60,797 nt of DNA from positions 1-60,797 of the forward strand of contig JALHQT010000011.1 in NCBI GenBank assembly GCA_022841825.1, in the 5' to 3' direction. Shown in pieces: positions 51,832 through 60,221 of this stretch; position 1 is the first letter of the stretch, and each line of letters begins with the position of its first letter. The DNA comes from Anaerolineae bacterium (GTDB taxonomy: Bacteria > Chloroflexota > Anaerolineae > Aggregatilineales > Phototrophicaceae). The position numbers and the translations under genes were made by a program. The notes below the pieces were generated by a model, which saw only the letters and a program-made list of their open reading frames with translations, searched no databases and had not been told where the DNA came from.

Positions 51832-53490
51832 TTAGACCGTTTTCAAATACTGGTGCACTAATCCAACTGCGACGGCGCCTTCGCCGACTGCCGAAGCCAC
51901 GCGCCGCACCGCGCCCTGGCGAATGTCGCCCGCCGCGAAAATGCCGGGCACACTGGTCTCCAGATGATATGGATCGCGCGTCAGCGTCCACCCTCTAGGG
52001 CGCTTGCCGTCGCGCATCAGATCCTGCCCAGTGAGGATGAAACCGGCGCTGTTGCGCTCGACGATGTCCGCGACAAGTCCGGAATGGGGCACTGCGCCAA
52101 TGAACAAAAACAGTGCGCTTGCAGGCAGAAGCTGTGTTTCGTTCGTGTCGGAATTCAGGATTTTCACGGCTTCCAGATGCTGGTTACCTATCACGTCGGT
52201 GACACCGGAATGCAGCATGACGTCGATATTGGGGGTCTCCCGGATCTGTTCTACCAGGTATTGCGACATGCCCTGCTCCAAAGAAGTCGTCCGGATAACC
52301 ATCGTCACCTGGCGCGCGAACTTCGATAAGAACATCGCACCTTGCCCGGCGGAATTCGCGCCGCCAACTACGAACACGTGCTGATCGCGGTAGTGAGCCG
52401 CTTCCGACAGCGCTGCGCCATAAAATACGCCCGCCCCTGTGAGGCGTTCTGCGCTTTCCAGTCCTAATCTTTTGACTGTGACGCCGGTCGCGATGATCAA
52501 GGCATGGCAGCTCAGTTCGGTGCCGTCCGTCAACGTGACGATTCGGTACGGTCCTTCTGCGCGCACGTCGGTCGCTACTTGCGCCATAAGGATTTCCGTG
52601 CCGAAGCGTATCGCCTGTGCCGTTGCACGCTGGGCTAAGTCTGCCCCACTCAATCCCTTGGGGAAGCCGAGATAGTTCTCGATGCGCGAGCTGGTTCCAG
52701 CCTGCCCACCCGTCGCTTCCTTCTCGATCATCGCCGTTCGCAAGCCTTCCGATGCGCCGTAGACTGCCGCGCCCAATCCTGCGGGCCCGCCGCCGATGAT
52801 GATCAGATCATAGAACGGCTGGGTCGCCTGCGTCCGAAGTCCGATGCATTCGGCGAGGCTGAGATTGTCGGGGTCGTAGAGGACGTTGCCGTCGGGAAAG
52901 AAGACAACCGGCAGGTGCGCCATGCCGTAAGGAGCCGCGCTCACGAGCGCTGCCGCCTCTTTGTCTTTTTCCACATCCAACCACAGATAGGGGATGCGAT
53001 TGCGCGAGAGAAAGTCCTTGACGGCGTGTGACTTCGGGGACCACAACGTGCCCGCAACCCGAATACCGTCGAACGGCATGGGCACGGTCGCCAGCCAGTC
53101 GCTCAATAGATCGTCAAGGATCGGGTACAGCATTTGATCCGGCGGGTCCCACGGCTTCATAAGGTAATAATCCAGCCCGATCTTGTTGATGCTGTCGATG
53201 GCTGCCTGTGTATCGGCATAAGCGGTCAGCAGGACTTTGCGCGCGTCGGGGTAGAACTGAGTCGCCTGAGCGAGAAACTCGGTTCCTTCCATCTGAGGCA
53301 TGCGTTGATCGACCAGAAATAATGCAAGAGGGTCATTGCGTTGTTTTAGTTGCCGGACGACATCTAACGCTTCTTCGCCAGAGTTCGCTTTGATGATGCG
53401 GTAGTTATTCGCGTAGTAATTCCGGAGGTCGCGCTCGATAGCATTCAGAACCAATAATTCATCGTCCACAGCTAGAATAAAAGGCTTCAT
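51832..53490 (-). CDS. Receiver / thioredoxin-like / thioredoxin-reductase-like fusion flavoprotein
   Basis: A 552-residue fusion. Residues 1-130 are a receiver with Asp61 in FLVDQRMPQMEG and Lys112. About 142-215 look like a thioredoxin/glutaredoxin fold with cis-Pro in LPVVFFPDG but LWSPKSH where CxxC would be. From 225 there is a TrxR-type FAD/NAD(P)H module: IIGGGPAGLGAAVYGASEG, LIIATGV, VFVVGGANSAGQGAMF and IFAAGDIRQGAVRRVASAVG. The TrxR CxxC is also missing (GVFYGAALSEA). AGGAG precedes the ATG. It probably moves electrons from NAD(P)H to a partner under phosphorylation control. Confidence 0.88.
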   Translation of the reverse strand: MKPFILAVDDELLVLNAIERDLRNYYANNYRIIKANSGEEALDVVRQLKQRNDPLALFLVDQRMPQMEGTEFLAQATQFYPDARKVLLTAYADTQAAIDSINKIGLDYYLMKPWDPPDQMLYPILDDLLSDWLATVPMPFDGIRVAGTLWSPKSHAVKDFLSRNRIPYLWLDVEKDKEAAALVSAAPYGMAHLPVVFFPDGNVLYDPDNLSLAECIGLRTQATQPFYDLIIIGGGPAGLGAAVYGASEGLRTAMIEKEATGGQAGTSSRIENYLGFPKGLSGADLAQRATAQAIRFGTEILMAQVATDVRAEGPYRIVTLTDGTELSCHALIIATGVTVKRLGLESAERLTGAGVFYGAALSEAAHYRDQHVFVVGGANSAGQGAMFLSKFARQVTMVIRTTSLEQGMSQYLVEQIRETPNIDVMLHSGVTDVIGNQHLEAVKILNSDTNETQLLPASALFLFIGAVPHSGLVADIVERNSAGFILTGQDLMRDGKRPRGWTLTRDPYHLETSVPGIFAAGDIRQGAVRRVASAVGEGAVAVGLVHQYLKTV

Positions 53491-53595
53491 TCAAGAAAAC
53501 TCCTAAGTTGCATGCAGACCTCAATGAGAGCGATTGCGTATGCGCATGATCGCCCATTGAATTTGACAAGCTCGCGTTTTGAATAGAGTGCGGAG

Positions 53596-53667
53596 TTACG
53601 CAGTTGAGCTTGCCGACAATCGGCTTAAGCCCATTGCCCATAAGCCGAGCTTGGTTCAACTACGTAA
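53596..53667. repeat. Long imperfect palindrome
   Basis: GTTACGCAGTTGAGC at the left pairs with GTTCAACTACGTAAT at the right, and TCGGCTTA (53620-53627) pairs with TAAGCCGA (53641-53648) around GCCCATTGCCCA. The arms differ by a few bases and by an 11- versus 7-base internal segment. It could be a small non-autonomous repeat, an RNA structure in the operon leader, or a recombination site. Confidence 0.5.
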
Positions 53668-53764
53668 TTCCCAAGAGTTGAGCCGACACCGTCTGACAAC
53701 CCAATCACACAATGCTTCTATTACTCCAGCCTAGTCTACACGGGCACATCATCTAATGACCACT

Positions 53765-53782
53765 TTGTGAATATTGTCACAA
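53765..53782. promoter_or_regulatory. CRP/FNR-family-like site
   Basis: TTGTGA-ATATTG-TCACAA is a perfect inverted repeat with the TGTGA-N6-TCACA spacing of CRP sites. It lies 275 bases upstream of the signalling operon and 180 bases past the end of the serine recombinase gene. No CRP-family gene is in the window, so function is inferred from pattern alone. Confidence 0.4.
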
Positions 53783-53963
53783 GAATGACTGCCAGCAGGT
53801 GATGTGATCCAGTAAACGGGAATCGTTGAAGAAAACTGGGCTGTCGCGTCGAGAGACACACGAAGAACGAGCCATGTTATCGCCAAAAGTGTGTAGTAGC
53901 AGGAAACCTAATTGGCGCGATAGCTTCCTTCCGTCCGCTGAGCTCAAGTTGCCAAAGGCGCAA

Positions 53964-55886
53964 TCAACAGCTTTCTGGTACAAGAGACTGAGGTTTTCGC
54001 ACCACCCCATTCACAATCTGCCACACACGCTGCGGCGATACGCCATACTCAAGCGTCAGATCGCTCATTGCCTCGCCTGCCGCGTGGCGCTCGCGGATGT
54101 GGGCGTCGCGCTCCGCGTTGCTCTTCTGCTGCACGATGTGCGCGTGATAGAGGATTTGAAGTACCAGTCGCTTAGCGTTCGGCACATTGAAACTGGGGAC
54201 AGTTTCGCGACCCTGAACCCCTGTAGGGTCACCATACGGGACGAGTTCCGAACATTGACCAGCCATGCGGCTGGTTTTTGTTTGTCCCGCAATCCCTTCA
54301 CCATCTTCGCGCGCCCGCTCTGCAAGTGCTTGCAGATAGGCAAACGGTGCGCGCAGTTCCAATCTCACCTGTCCCTCTGTATTGACCAGGACACGTTCCA
54401 CCATCAACCGCAGCAATTCTTTTTGGGCGCTGCGGGTCAATCGATTATACAGCGATCCCACATGCGTGATAATTTCAAGTGCATGATCGAGATCGTGGAC
54501 ATACACAGCGTGCTGCACATCCAGCGCATCCAGCGTTGTGCGCAGCTCTCGCCGCCTGTCCTGCCACTCCGCCCACAGGCTGTCCCACACTTCGTCGGTA
54601 ATCTTGCCTGATGCATACAGTCGCGCTGCACGCCCCTCCTCACTCTCGATGCCTTTCAATGCCGCTTCGATCTCCTGACGTTGATCGGGCTGGATGACAC
54701 CCAGCTTCTGTGCCACGTCGTCGCTGTAGGCGGCGCGGATGGACGACACCCACTGCGCAGCGACCTGAACGCGCGACAGTTGACCGGGAATCTGCTCCTC
54801 AATCTCTCGACATGGAAAGTTGACATTGCTGCTCGGCACGCAGTAGTAGGGGGTTCCTCCTGCCGGACGGCGCGCGTTGGAGGTCGAGCCGCTCAAGCGC
54901 ACCATTCTGCGATCCGCCCGCTGGTAGTAGAGGATGCCCTTCAGAAGATAGTCATGCTTTCGGCGCACGACGCGGTGGCTGGTACGCCGTTCCAGGATTG
55001 CTACTCCACGTTCGAACGCATCGGTGCTGACCAGTGGTTCCCAATCCCCACGCAGCGTCCGAGGTGCAATACCTTCTTCCTCGTTGACGACCCACCCAGC
55101 ATAGGTCCAATTATGGTAGGCGCGCCCTAGAGTACTGGTGTTGGCTATCCGCGTGCCATCCGCCTTAATCTCGACGAACGAGCGACCCGTGCGATAGCGA
55201 TAGCCGCGCGTATGAAGTTCCTCGCAGATCTCCCCCAGCGTTCGCTTGTCCTCCAGCAGCAAGTCCCATGCCAGACGCCACAGCGGTGCGCGTTCCGGAT
55301 CGATCTCCAGATGGTGTGTGCGCTTGGCATAGCTCTTGCGACTGGGCTGCGTATCCTCGACAAACTTGTAGCCATCGGGTGGTCGCCCAACGAACCCGCC
55401 CGCCTGGCGCTTTGCCTGCGCTGCGCTCTTCACGCGCATCCCCAGTAGCATCGACTCGCGGCGAGCGAGCGTGAATGACAACGTGACGATGATGCGGTCA
55501 TCCGGGTCCATCGGGTCGAGGTCGGGTTGGTTGGCGAAGCGAACCGCGATCCCCAACTCGTGCAGCTCGTCGATGGCGCGCAGCGCTTCCGTATCGTTGC
55601 GACCGAAGCGATCCGCTCGCTCGACCGCCACGTGCGAGAACTTGCCCAGACGCGCGTCCTGGAGCATGCGCTGGTAGTCCTTGCGCAGCGGGTTACGCCC
55701 GGTGAGCAGGTCGGAATACTCCTCGATCACCGGCAGCTCAGAGCGCTCCAGAATGCCCTTGCGCAAGTAGAACCGCTGACGCTCTTTGGAGGCATCCGGG
55801 TTCTGTGCCTCCTCGTCGCTCACGCGCAGGTAAATCGCCCAACCAGGCTGCGGTGCAATCGTGACTTTGGACTTTCGCTTCGCCAT
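53964..55886 (-). CDS. Large serine recombinase with degraded zinc ribbon
   Basis: A 640-residue recombinase. The catalytic resolvase domain has Ser23 in YLRVSDEEAQ and RADRFGRND near 86-94. A Recombinase domain spans about 165-290 and a coiled-coil C-terminal part follows. In the zinc beta-ribbon, C345 and C355 are present, but the first CxxC is replaced (GILYYQRADRRM, Y317 and A320). The end carries an HTH-like segment (AMSDLTLEYGVSPQRVWQIV). ATG at 55886 begins family similarity. No att sites or phage genes were found beside it, so it may be an integrase relic or a stand-alone mobile gene. Confidence 0.88.
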   Translation of the reverse strand: MAKRKSKVTIAPQPGWAIYLRVSDEEAQNPDASKERQRFYLRKGILERSELPVIEEYSDLLTGRNPLRKDYQRMLQDARLGKFSHVAVERADRFGRNDTEALRAIDELHELGIAVRFANQPDLDPMDPDDRIIVTLSFTLARRESMLLGMRVKSAAQAKRQAGGFVGRPPDGYKFVEDTQPSRKSYAKRTHHLEIDPERAPLWRLAWDLLLEDKRTLGEICEELHTRGYRYRTGRSFVEIKADGTRIANTSTLGRAYHNWTYAGWVVNEEEGIAPRTLRGDWEPLVSTDAFERGVAILERRTSHRVVRRKHDYLLKGILYYQRADRRMVRLSGSTSNARRPAGGTPYYCVPSSNVNFPCREIEEQIPGQLSRVQVAAQWVSSIRAAYSDDVAQKLGVIQPDQRQEIEAALKGIESEEGRAARLYASGKITDEVWDSLWAEWQDRRRELRTTLDALDVQHAVYVHDLDHALEIITHVGSLYNRLTRSAQKELLRLMVERVLVNTEGQVRLELRAPFAYLQALAERAREDGEGIAGQTKTSRMAGQCSELVPYGDPTGVQGRETVPSFNVPNAKRLVLQILYHAHIVQQKSNAERDAHIRERHAAGEAMSDLTLEYGVSPQRVWQIVNGVVRKPQSLVPESC

Positions 55887-56256
55887 GACCGTACTCAAGC
55901 GCTCGGAAGATTGACCAACAACTATAGATCGAATTCGCTGTGTCGTGATTTTTCGACGCAAACGCCGCGTGGGCTACCGCCTGTTGGATCGTCTGAGTAG
56001 TGCACAAGAATCCGGGCGACTTTCAGCAATCGTTCGAGCATTTCTCTCGACCCCTCATCGCACTTGCCTGTTCGACTGCAATTGGTGTCATCGGGCATGG
56101 CTTAACTCCAGATTGTGCAACGGTTGCGCGTTTCTCGATGGCGCGAGGGTAGCAAGCTTTCGGATGGCGGGAGAAGGGCGCGATTACCACTGCGGCGTGG
56201 GAAGATCCCTCAATGAGGTAACATTGACTGTCAATAGTGAGGAGTTGACTAAACTG
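55887..56256. other. Gap between recombinase and MltR-like gene
   Basis: The frame of the MltR-like gene stays open upstream to 55945 but the extra residues look non-coding (Cys- and Arg-rich, no family similarity). Promoters for the two divergent genes probably lie here; none was identified with confidence. Confidence 0.4.
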
Positions 56257-56787
56257 ATGTCACGCAAAACCGATCCTAAATCGTTTGCTGATCTTGGCCA
56301 AACCCTGAGTCTACTGAATGATGAATCTACAAGAGGCGGCGTTCTCCTAGGGGCAGCAATTCTGGATGATTGTTTGAGAAAACTGCTTCACAATTTCATG
56401 ATCGCCTCTGAAAAAGAGGTCAACAAGCTTCTGCATAATGGACCATTGGGTACATTTTCAGCACGGTGCTTAGCCGCTTATTGCTTGGGGCTGATTAGCA
56501 TCGATGAGTTTCATGATATCGAGCTAATTCGCGAGGTTAGGAACTCGTTTGCACATGATCTCATGGAAGCAAACCTTGAAAATAGTGCGATTAAGGCGAA
56601 CTGCACCAAGCTAATGAGCGGTAGGGCAATTTCCGATTGGTCGAGTATGCCTAGTGGTGACAGATTAATGATTGCAACTGCAATAATGGCTTCAAAACTC
56701 GCTCTAAGGGCGCTTCAAATCGAGCGGCAGCAACAGACGCAACCTTTTGCCGATGTGGCAAAACCACATATGGGCAGTGAGAAATAA
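56257..56787 (+). CDS. MltR-like protein (mannitol-repressor family fold)
   Basis: A 176-residue helical protein: TRGGVLLGAAILDDCLRKLL near 25-44, GPLGTFSARCLAAYCLGLIS near 65-84 and LIREVRNSFAHDLMEA near 95-110 match the pattern of MltR-family proteins and related HEPN-like domains (R-x4-6-H). ATG at 56257 is chosen, with GGAG 12 bases upstream; upstream TTG or GTG codons are alternatives. It lies divergent from the serine recombinase. No sugar genes are adjacent, so a role as a mannitol repressor is doubtful; a HEPN-type function is possible. The base composition is lower in GC than its neighbours. Confidence 0.72.
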   Translation: MSRKTDPKSFADLGQTLSLLNDESTRGGVLLGAAILDDCLRKLLHNFMIASEKEVNKLLHNGPLGTFSARCLAAYCLGLISIDEFHDIELIREVRNSFAHDLMEANLENSAIKANCTKLMSGRAISDWSSMPSGDRLMIATAIMASKLALRALQIERQQQTQPFADVAKPHMGSEK

Positions 56788-56907
56788 TCGGTTAATAGAC
56801 AGACATAAACAATCTCTTGTCCTCAATCATCATCAATAATTTTCCGATCCTTACGCACCATCCCTACGCTGGTTAAAGCCCTGAGCGACCTCGGATGGGC
56901 GGAGGCA

Positions 56908-57384
56908 GTGCGCTGGGGCGCGATCACGCTGCCGATCATCCTCCTGCCGGGCATCCTGCTGGTCGCCTACCTGCGCACGCGTGGGCGGCATACGTACCAG
57001 CGCAGGACACGCACGCCCCTTTACATCACCGCCTGGTGCAGCGTCGCCACCGCCGCTGCATTGACTGCCGCGATGGGCGCGCCGCGTACGCTGACGGCGT
57101 GCCTGCTCACACTCGCACTGTGGCTGCCGATTCAGCTCTTGTTCAACACCTATGTGACGAAGATTTCGACCCATGCAGGCGTGGCGGCGGGCTGCATGAC
57201 CGGGCTGTTCGCGCTGGGCAAGCTGCCGACGCTGCCGCTGCAACTCATTGCGCTGGGGATTGTCGTCCTTGTTGCCTGGGCGCGCGTGAGCGACCAAAAT
57301 CATACTCTCCAGCAGGTCTTGCTCGGCATCCTTGTCGGCGCGGGATCCGTGCTGCTTGTTTTCCCGCTGGTGCTAGACGGCTGA
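56908..57384 (+). CDS. PAP2-like membrane protein, probably incomplete at the 5' end
   Basis: About 158 residues with five hydrophobic segments. KISTHAGVAAG and ARVSDQNHTLQQVLLGI resemble the second and third motifs of PAP2 phosphatases (Ser-x-His and Ser/Arg-x5-His), with the basic residue pattern weakened. The only start near is GTG at 56908, too close to GGAGG (56901-56905). The frame stays open further left (RTIPTLVKALSDLGWAEAV), so the true N-terminus may lie upstream with a rare start or be lost. Activity is uncertain. Confidence 0.55.
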   Translation: MRWGAITLPIILLPGILLVAYLRTRGRHTYQRRTRTPLYITAWCSVATAAALTAAMGAPRTLTACLLTLALWLPIQLLFNTYVTKISTHAGVAAGCMTGLFALGKLPTLPLQLIALGIVVLVAWARVSDQNHTLQQVLLGILVGAGSVLLVFPLVLDG

Positions 57385-57423
57385 GTGTAGTAACGCGGCT
57401 TTAGCTCCCGAAGTCTACTCGCC

Positions 57424-57708
57424 TCAAAGTGAAAATAGTGCCCTTATGACCACATAAACATGCAGTGTTAACACCCCAATACCTACGTAGCGAATGAGCA
57501 ATGCAAGAAGGACTATTCTTTTCGCGGTCTCAATCGATACAGAACGCACTCCATTCACCTTTGGAGATCTCAATCCAATTACGTAATGTCGTCCTGCAAT
57601 TTGCCCTGTAGTAGCAGCCTCATTTGCGATTCCGGTCAATCGGCGAGAATGCCAAAATGCGGCAAGCCATATCAAGAATAAGAATACATGGTCAATGCAC
57701 ATGAACAC
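57424..57708 (-). CDS. Small putative membrane protein
   Basis: A frame of 94 residues (GTG at 57708; ATG at 57701 gives 92) with a hydrophobic stretch near 8-18 (HVFLFLIWLAAFWHS) and another at about 62-92 (AKRIVLLALLIRYVGIGVL). The family is not recognised. Ribosome binding site is weak. Base composition is lower in GC than most of the window. It could be real or chance. Confidence 0.38.
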   Translation of the reverse strand: MFMCIDHVFLFLIWLAAFWHSRRLTGIANEAATTGQIAGRHYVIGLRSPKVNGVRSVSIETAKRIVLLALLIRYVGIGVLTLHVYVVIRALFSL

Positions 57709-57815
57709 CCATCCATCTGGTGTTTGCAGGAGAGCGATTTTTGCGCGACTGCTGCAACCGCACGTTCCAGCAGTTCATATGCAGCGTACGCAAATACTCA
57801 CGGGTAGCTCTACTC

Positions 57816-57935
57816 CCCCCGCTCTGCCCACGCCATCAGCACCAGCACATTGGTGGCGGCCCGCTGTGAGAGCGCGTCCGCCTGCGCCTGGATCGCGTGG
57901 ACAGCAGGGATGCCGACCTGTACAAGGTGGCGCTG
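57816..57935 (-). pseudogene. C-terminal fragment of an XRE-type regulator gene
   Basis: The minus strand encodes QRHLVQVGIPAVHAIQAQAD and ALSQRAATNVLVLMAWAERG before a stop. The disrupted gene at 60222-60495 has QRHLVEVGTPIVHAIQAQAD and ALSPRAASNVLVLMAWAERG. Only about 40 codons remain, ending two bases before the stop codon of the VWA gene. It has no start. Confidence 0.75.
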
Positions 57936-57937
57936 GG

Positions 57938-59812
57938 CTACTCGACGCGCTCAAACTGCGTATAGCGGATGCGATCTTCCAGGCCATCGTCCCACACGAA
58001 ATGAATCGTCCCGTTCCGGTCCACGACGAGGGCAGCGCCTGAACCGGCAATCAACGCGTCAATGGCGTGTACAGGTATCGTCCATGTTCCGTCCGGGCGC
58101 TGATAACTGTAGGAGACGCCATCGACGTTGTACCACGCAGTATAAGCCAATCCATCGGCATCAACCGCCAACTCCGGCAGGGATTCCGACCCGGTTTGCG
58201 CGATCACCACCCGCTCGTCCCACCCGCCCTCCTGCGTCCACTTGCGGTACTCGATGCGGTCACCACTTTCCGAAGCGGTATAGAGCAGATGGACATTGCC
58301 CTGCGCGTCGGCGACAAGCTGAGGAGCGAACTCCTGCCGGATCTCGGGGTTCTCGGTCAAGCTTTCTTCAGGCGTCCATGTCACGCCGCCATCCTGTGAA
58401 TAGCGGTACTGGAGCGTGAAGTTGATGCCGCCAATACCCAACCAGATCACGTGGTATCCACCCGCCGCGTCGATGGCGAATTGCTCAGTGGGTCCATAAT
58501 AGCCGTTGCCGAGCGCCTCGTTTGTGCTGACCGTATAAACGGTGTTGCTCCGGTTGACTACACCTTGCAGCGCTCCGGCGGCATCATACGCCAGCGCGTA
58601 GTTTCCATTCGTACCAGTGAATTCTGGTGCAGCAATAGGGTCGAGCCACGTATCGTCAATGAGACAACGGCGCTGCACCGCAATGACTTGGGTTTCGACA
58701 GGTGCGCCCTCCATATAAACACACACTACCCCATCGTTTCGCCGCAAGAGTGAGTAGGTGCTGGAAAGCCATGATCCGAAGACCTCTGACAGATTCGTGA
58801 CCGGCGACCAGAGTCCCTCTGGCGACCGGACTCGGTGCAGAAGGTCACCTGTGCCATTGGCGCGCGTGACCGTTTCCAACCAGACGACATGCAGGTTTCC
58901 GCTGCCGTCAATGACAGCTTGCGGATGTTCCGAAAGACTGTCGGCTATAGCATCGGGGCTGACGGTGAAGGGTAGCTCGCCTTCCGCTTCACCGAGCGGC
59001 TCAGGCGTACTGGTCGGAGTGGGCGAATTTGTCGGCAGCGGCGTGCTGGTCGGAGTGGAGGTATTTGTCGGCACTGGCGTGCTCGTCGGAGCGGGTGTAT
59101 TTGTCGGCAGCGGCGTGCTCGTCGGCGGCACGACGGTTGGCACATCGGTCGGGATGACCGGGGCACTCGCCTCGCGGAGCGAGTCGGTTAACGCGCCTGC
59201 ATTCTGCGCTTCGTAGTACGTCCCGCCCGTCACATCGGCGATGCATTGAAGCTGCGCTCGCGTCTCGGCATCGGCGGCGAAACCAATCGTGTTGACGACC
59301 AGGTCAAACCCGCCCGCTTCGAGGGTCTGTGCCACCGCGCACGGGTCGCCTCCGCAGGATTCTTCGCCGTCGGACATCAGCACGATCAGCTTTGGGCTGT
59401 CCGGCGGCAGGCTGTCGGCTGCCATTTGCAGAGTCGTGGCGATAGGTGTGTAACCGATGGCGTTGAGCGGAGTCACCGCTTCTGCGTAGGCCTCGGGGTC
59501 GATCCTGCCGAGCGGGATCACCTGCTCGATGTCTTGGCACGACGCCGCCACATTGGTCTGGTCGAGCCGGTGACCGTACACCCATAGGGTCGCGTCAGTA
59601 TCGGGCGGCAGTTCGGAGCTGAGGGTGATGATCGCTTCTTTGGCGACGGCGACGCGCGAACGTCCGCTGCCAATCAGTGCCTGCATCGAGCCAGACGCAT
59701 CCATGATGATAGCGATAGTCGGCGGGCGTGAGGTTGACTGCTGTGCGGTGACGAGCGTGGCGCTTAAAAACAGAACAAGCAGGATGGTATGGGCTGACCA
59801 GCACTTGAACAT
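57938..59812 (-). CDS. Secreted VWA-domain protein with BNR-like C-terminal repeats
   Basis: A 624-residue protein. AGGAGA lies eight bases before ATG 59812, which opens a signal peptide (TILLVLFLSATLVTAQQ). The VWA domain (about 32-210) has the MIDAS motif D38-A-S40-G-S42, then LIVLMSDGEESCGGDPC. A 12-residue Pro/Thr repeat linker follows and the C-terminal half (about 290-620) has repeated sialidase-like segments (GNLHVVWLETV, GGYHVIWLGIGG, GNVHLLYTASESGDRIEYR, GTIHFVWDDG). It is likely a surface protein binding a ligand in a metal-dependent way. The locus partner is unknown. Confidence 0.85.
   Translation of the reverse strand: MFKCWSAHTILLVLFLSATLVTAQQSTSRPPTIAIIMDASGSMQALIGSGRSRVAVAKEAIITLSSELPPDTDATLWVYGHRLDQTNVAASCQDIEQVIPLGRIDPEAYAEAVTPLNAIGYTPIATTLQMAADSLPPDSPKLIVLMSDGEESCGGDPCAVAQTLEAGGFDLVVNTIGFAADAETRAQLQCIADVTGGTYYEAQNAGALTDSLREASAPVIPTDVPTVVPPTSTPLPTNTPAPTSTPVPTNTSTPTSTPLPTNSPTPTSTPEPLGEAEGELPFTVSPDAIADSLSEHPQAVIDGSGNLHVVWLETVTRANGTGDLLHRVRSPEGLWSPVTNLSEVFGSWLSSTYSLLRRNDGVVCVYMEGAPVETQVIAVQRRCLIDDTWLDPIAAPEFTGTNGNYALAYDAAGALQGVVNRSNTVYTVSTNEALGNGYYGPTEQFAIDAAGGYHVIWLGIGGINFTLQYRYSQDGGVTWTPEESLTENPEIRQEFAPQLVADAQGNVHLLYTASESGDRIEYRKWTQEGGWDERVVIAQTGSESLPELAVDADGLAYTAWYNVDGVSYSYQRPDGTWTIPVHAIDALIAGSGAALVVDRNGTIHFVWDDGLEDRIRYTQFERVE
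59004..59127 (-). repeat. 36-base tandem repeats encoding a Pro/Thr linker
   Basis: Three full 36-base units (59004-59039, 59040-59075, 59076-59111) and a partial fourth encode a 12-residue unit such as LPTNTPAPTSTP in the VWA protein. Such linkers separate folded domains in secreted proteins and can change in number by slippage. Confidence 0.8.
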
Positions 59813-60221
59813 GTAACGGTCTCTCCTGTGATTCATAATTTCTCTAAAGCTACTCTGCGCTCCCTTTCAGCGCCACTCATCGATTATCTATCAGAACATC
59901 CAGTGAGTGTCCCTATTAGGTTAATCAGGCGCTCAATAGAAGGTAGCTGTGCTTGTTCTGAGGATTTTGCCGTTGACATGCTCAATCAACGCTACTTGGG
60001 TTTTGTTCGGGCATCGGCACCCACTGTCATTGTACGTTGGAGGCCTCAGACATTGCACCTTTTGGCTATTGGCAGTAAGGGTAGTATCAGGATTGCGGAT
60101 CTCGCCACGATGACGGGCTTTTCTGACCCTCCAACTTCGAATGCCACTCCAATTGGAAGCGGTTAGAATGCATACCTTCCGAGGTAGCTGACTCCGGCTA
60201 TGTACCAGATTTTTCTGATAC
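59813..60221. other. Region upstream of the VWA gene without clear gene
   Basis: About 400 bases between the VWA start and the XRE pseudogene. Open frames on either strand (plus 59828-60166, minus 59933-60235) have no recognisable motif, no good ribosome binding site and overlap each other. Promoter signals for the VWA gene probably lie near its start. Confidence 0.45.

Larger units (their letters stand above)
53491..53963. other. Intergenic region upstream of the signalling operon
   Basis: No gene was recognised here. The region holds an imperfect palindrome (53596-53667) and a CRP-like site (53765-53782), entered separately. A clear -35/-10 pair for the leftward operon was not found; TTGTCA near 53573 on the minus strand is a weak candidate. 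Confidence 0.5.

Noticed and set aside
53596-53667. Palindrome as a simple intrinsic terminator of the recombinase gene
   Set aside because: It is about 300 bases from the recombinase stop codon, has no T tract and a long interrupted stem.
59828-60166. Possible 112-codon gene upstream of the VWA gene
   Set aside because: No motif, no good ribosome binding site, and an equally long frame runs on the other strand; kept as an uncharacterised gap.
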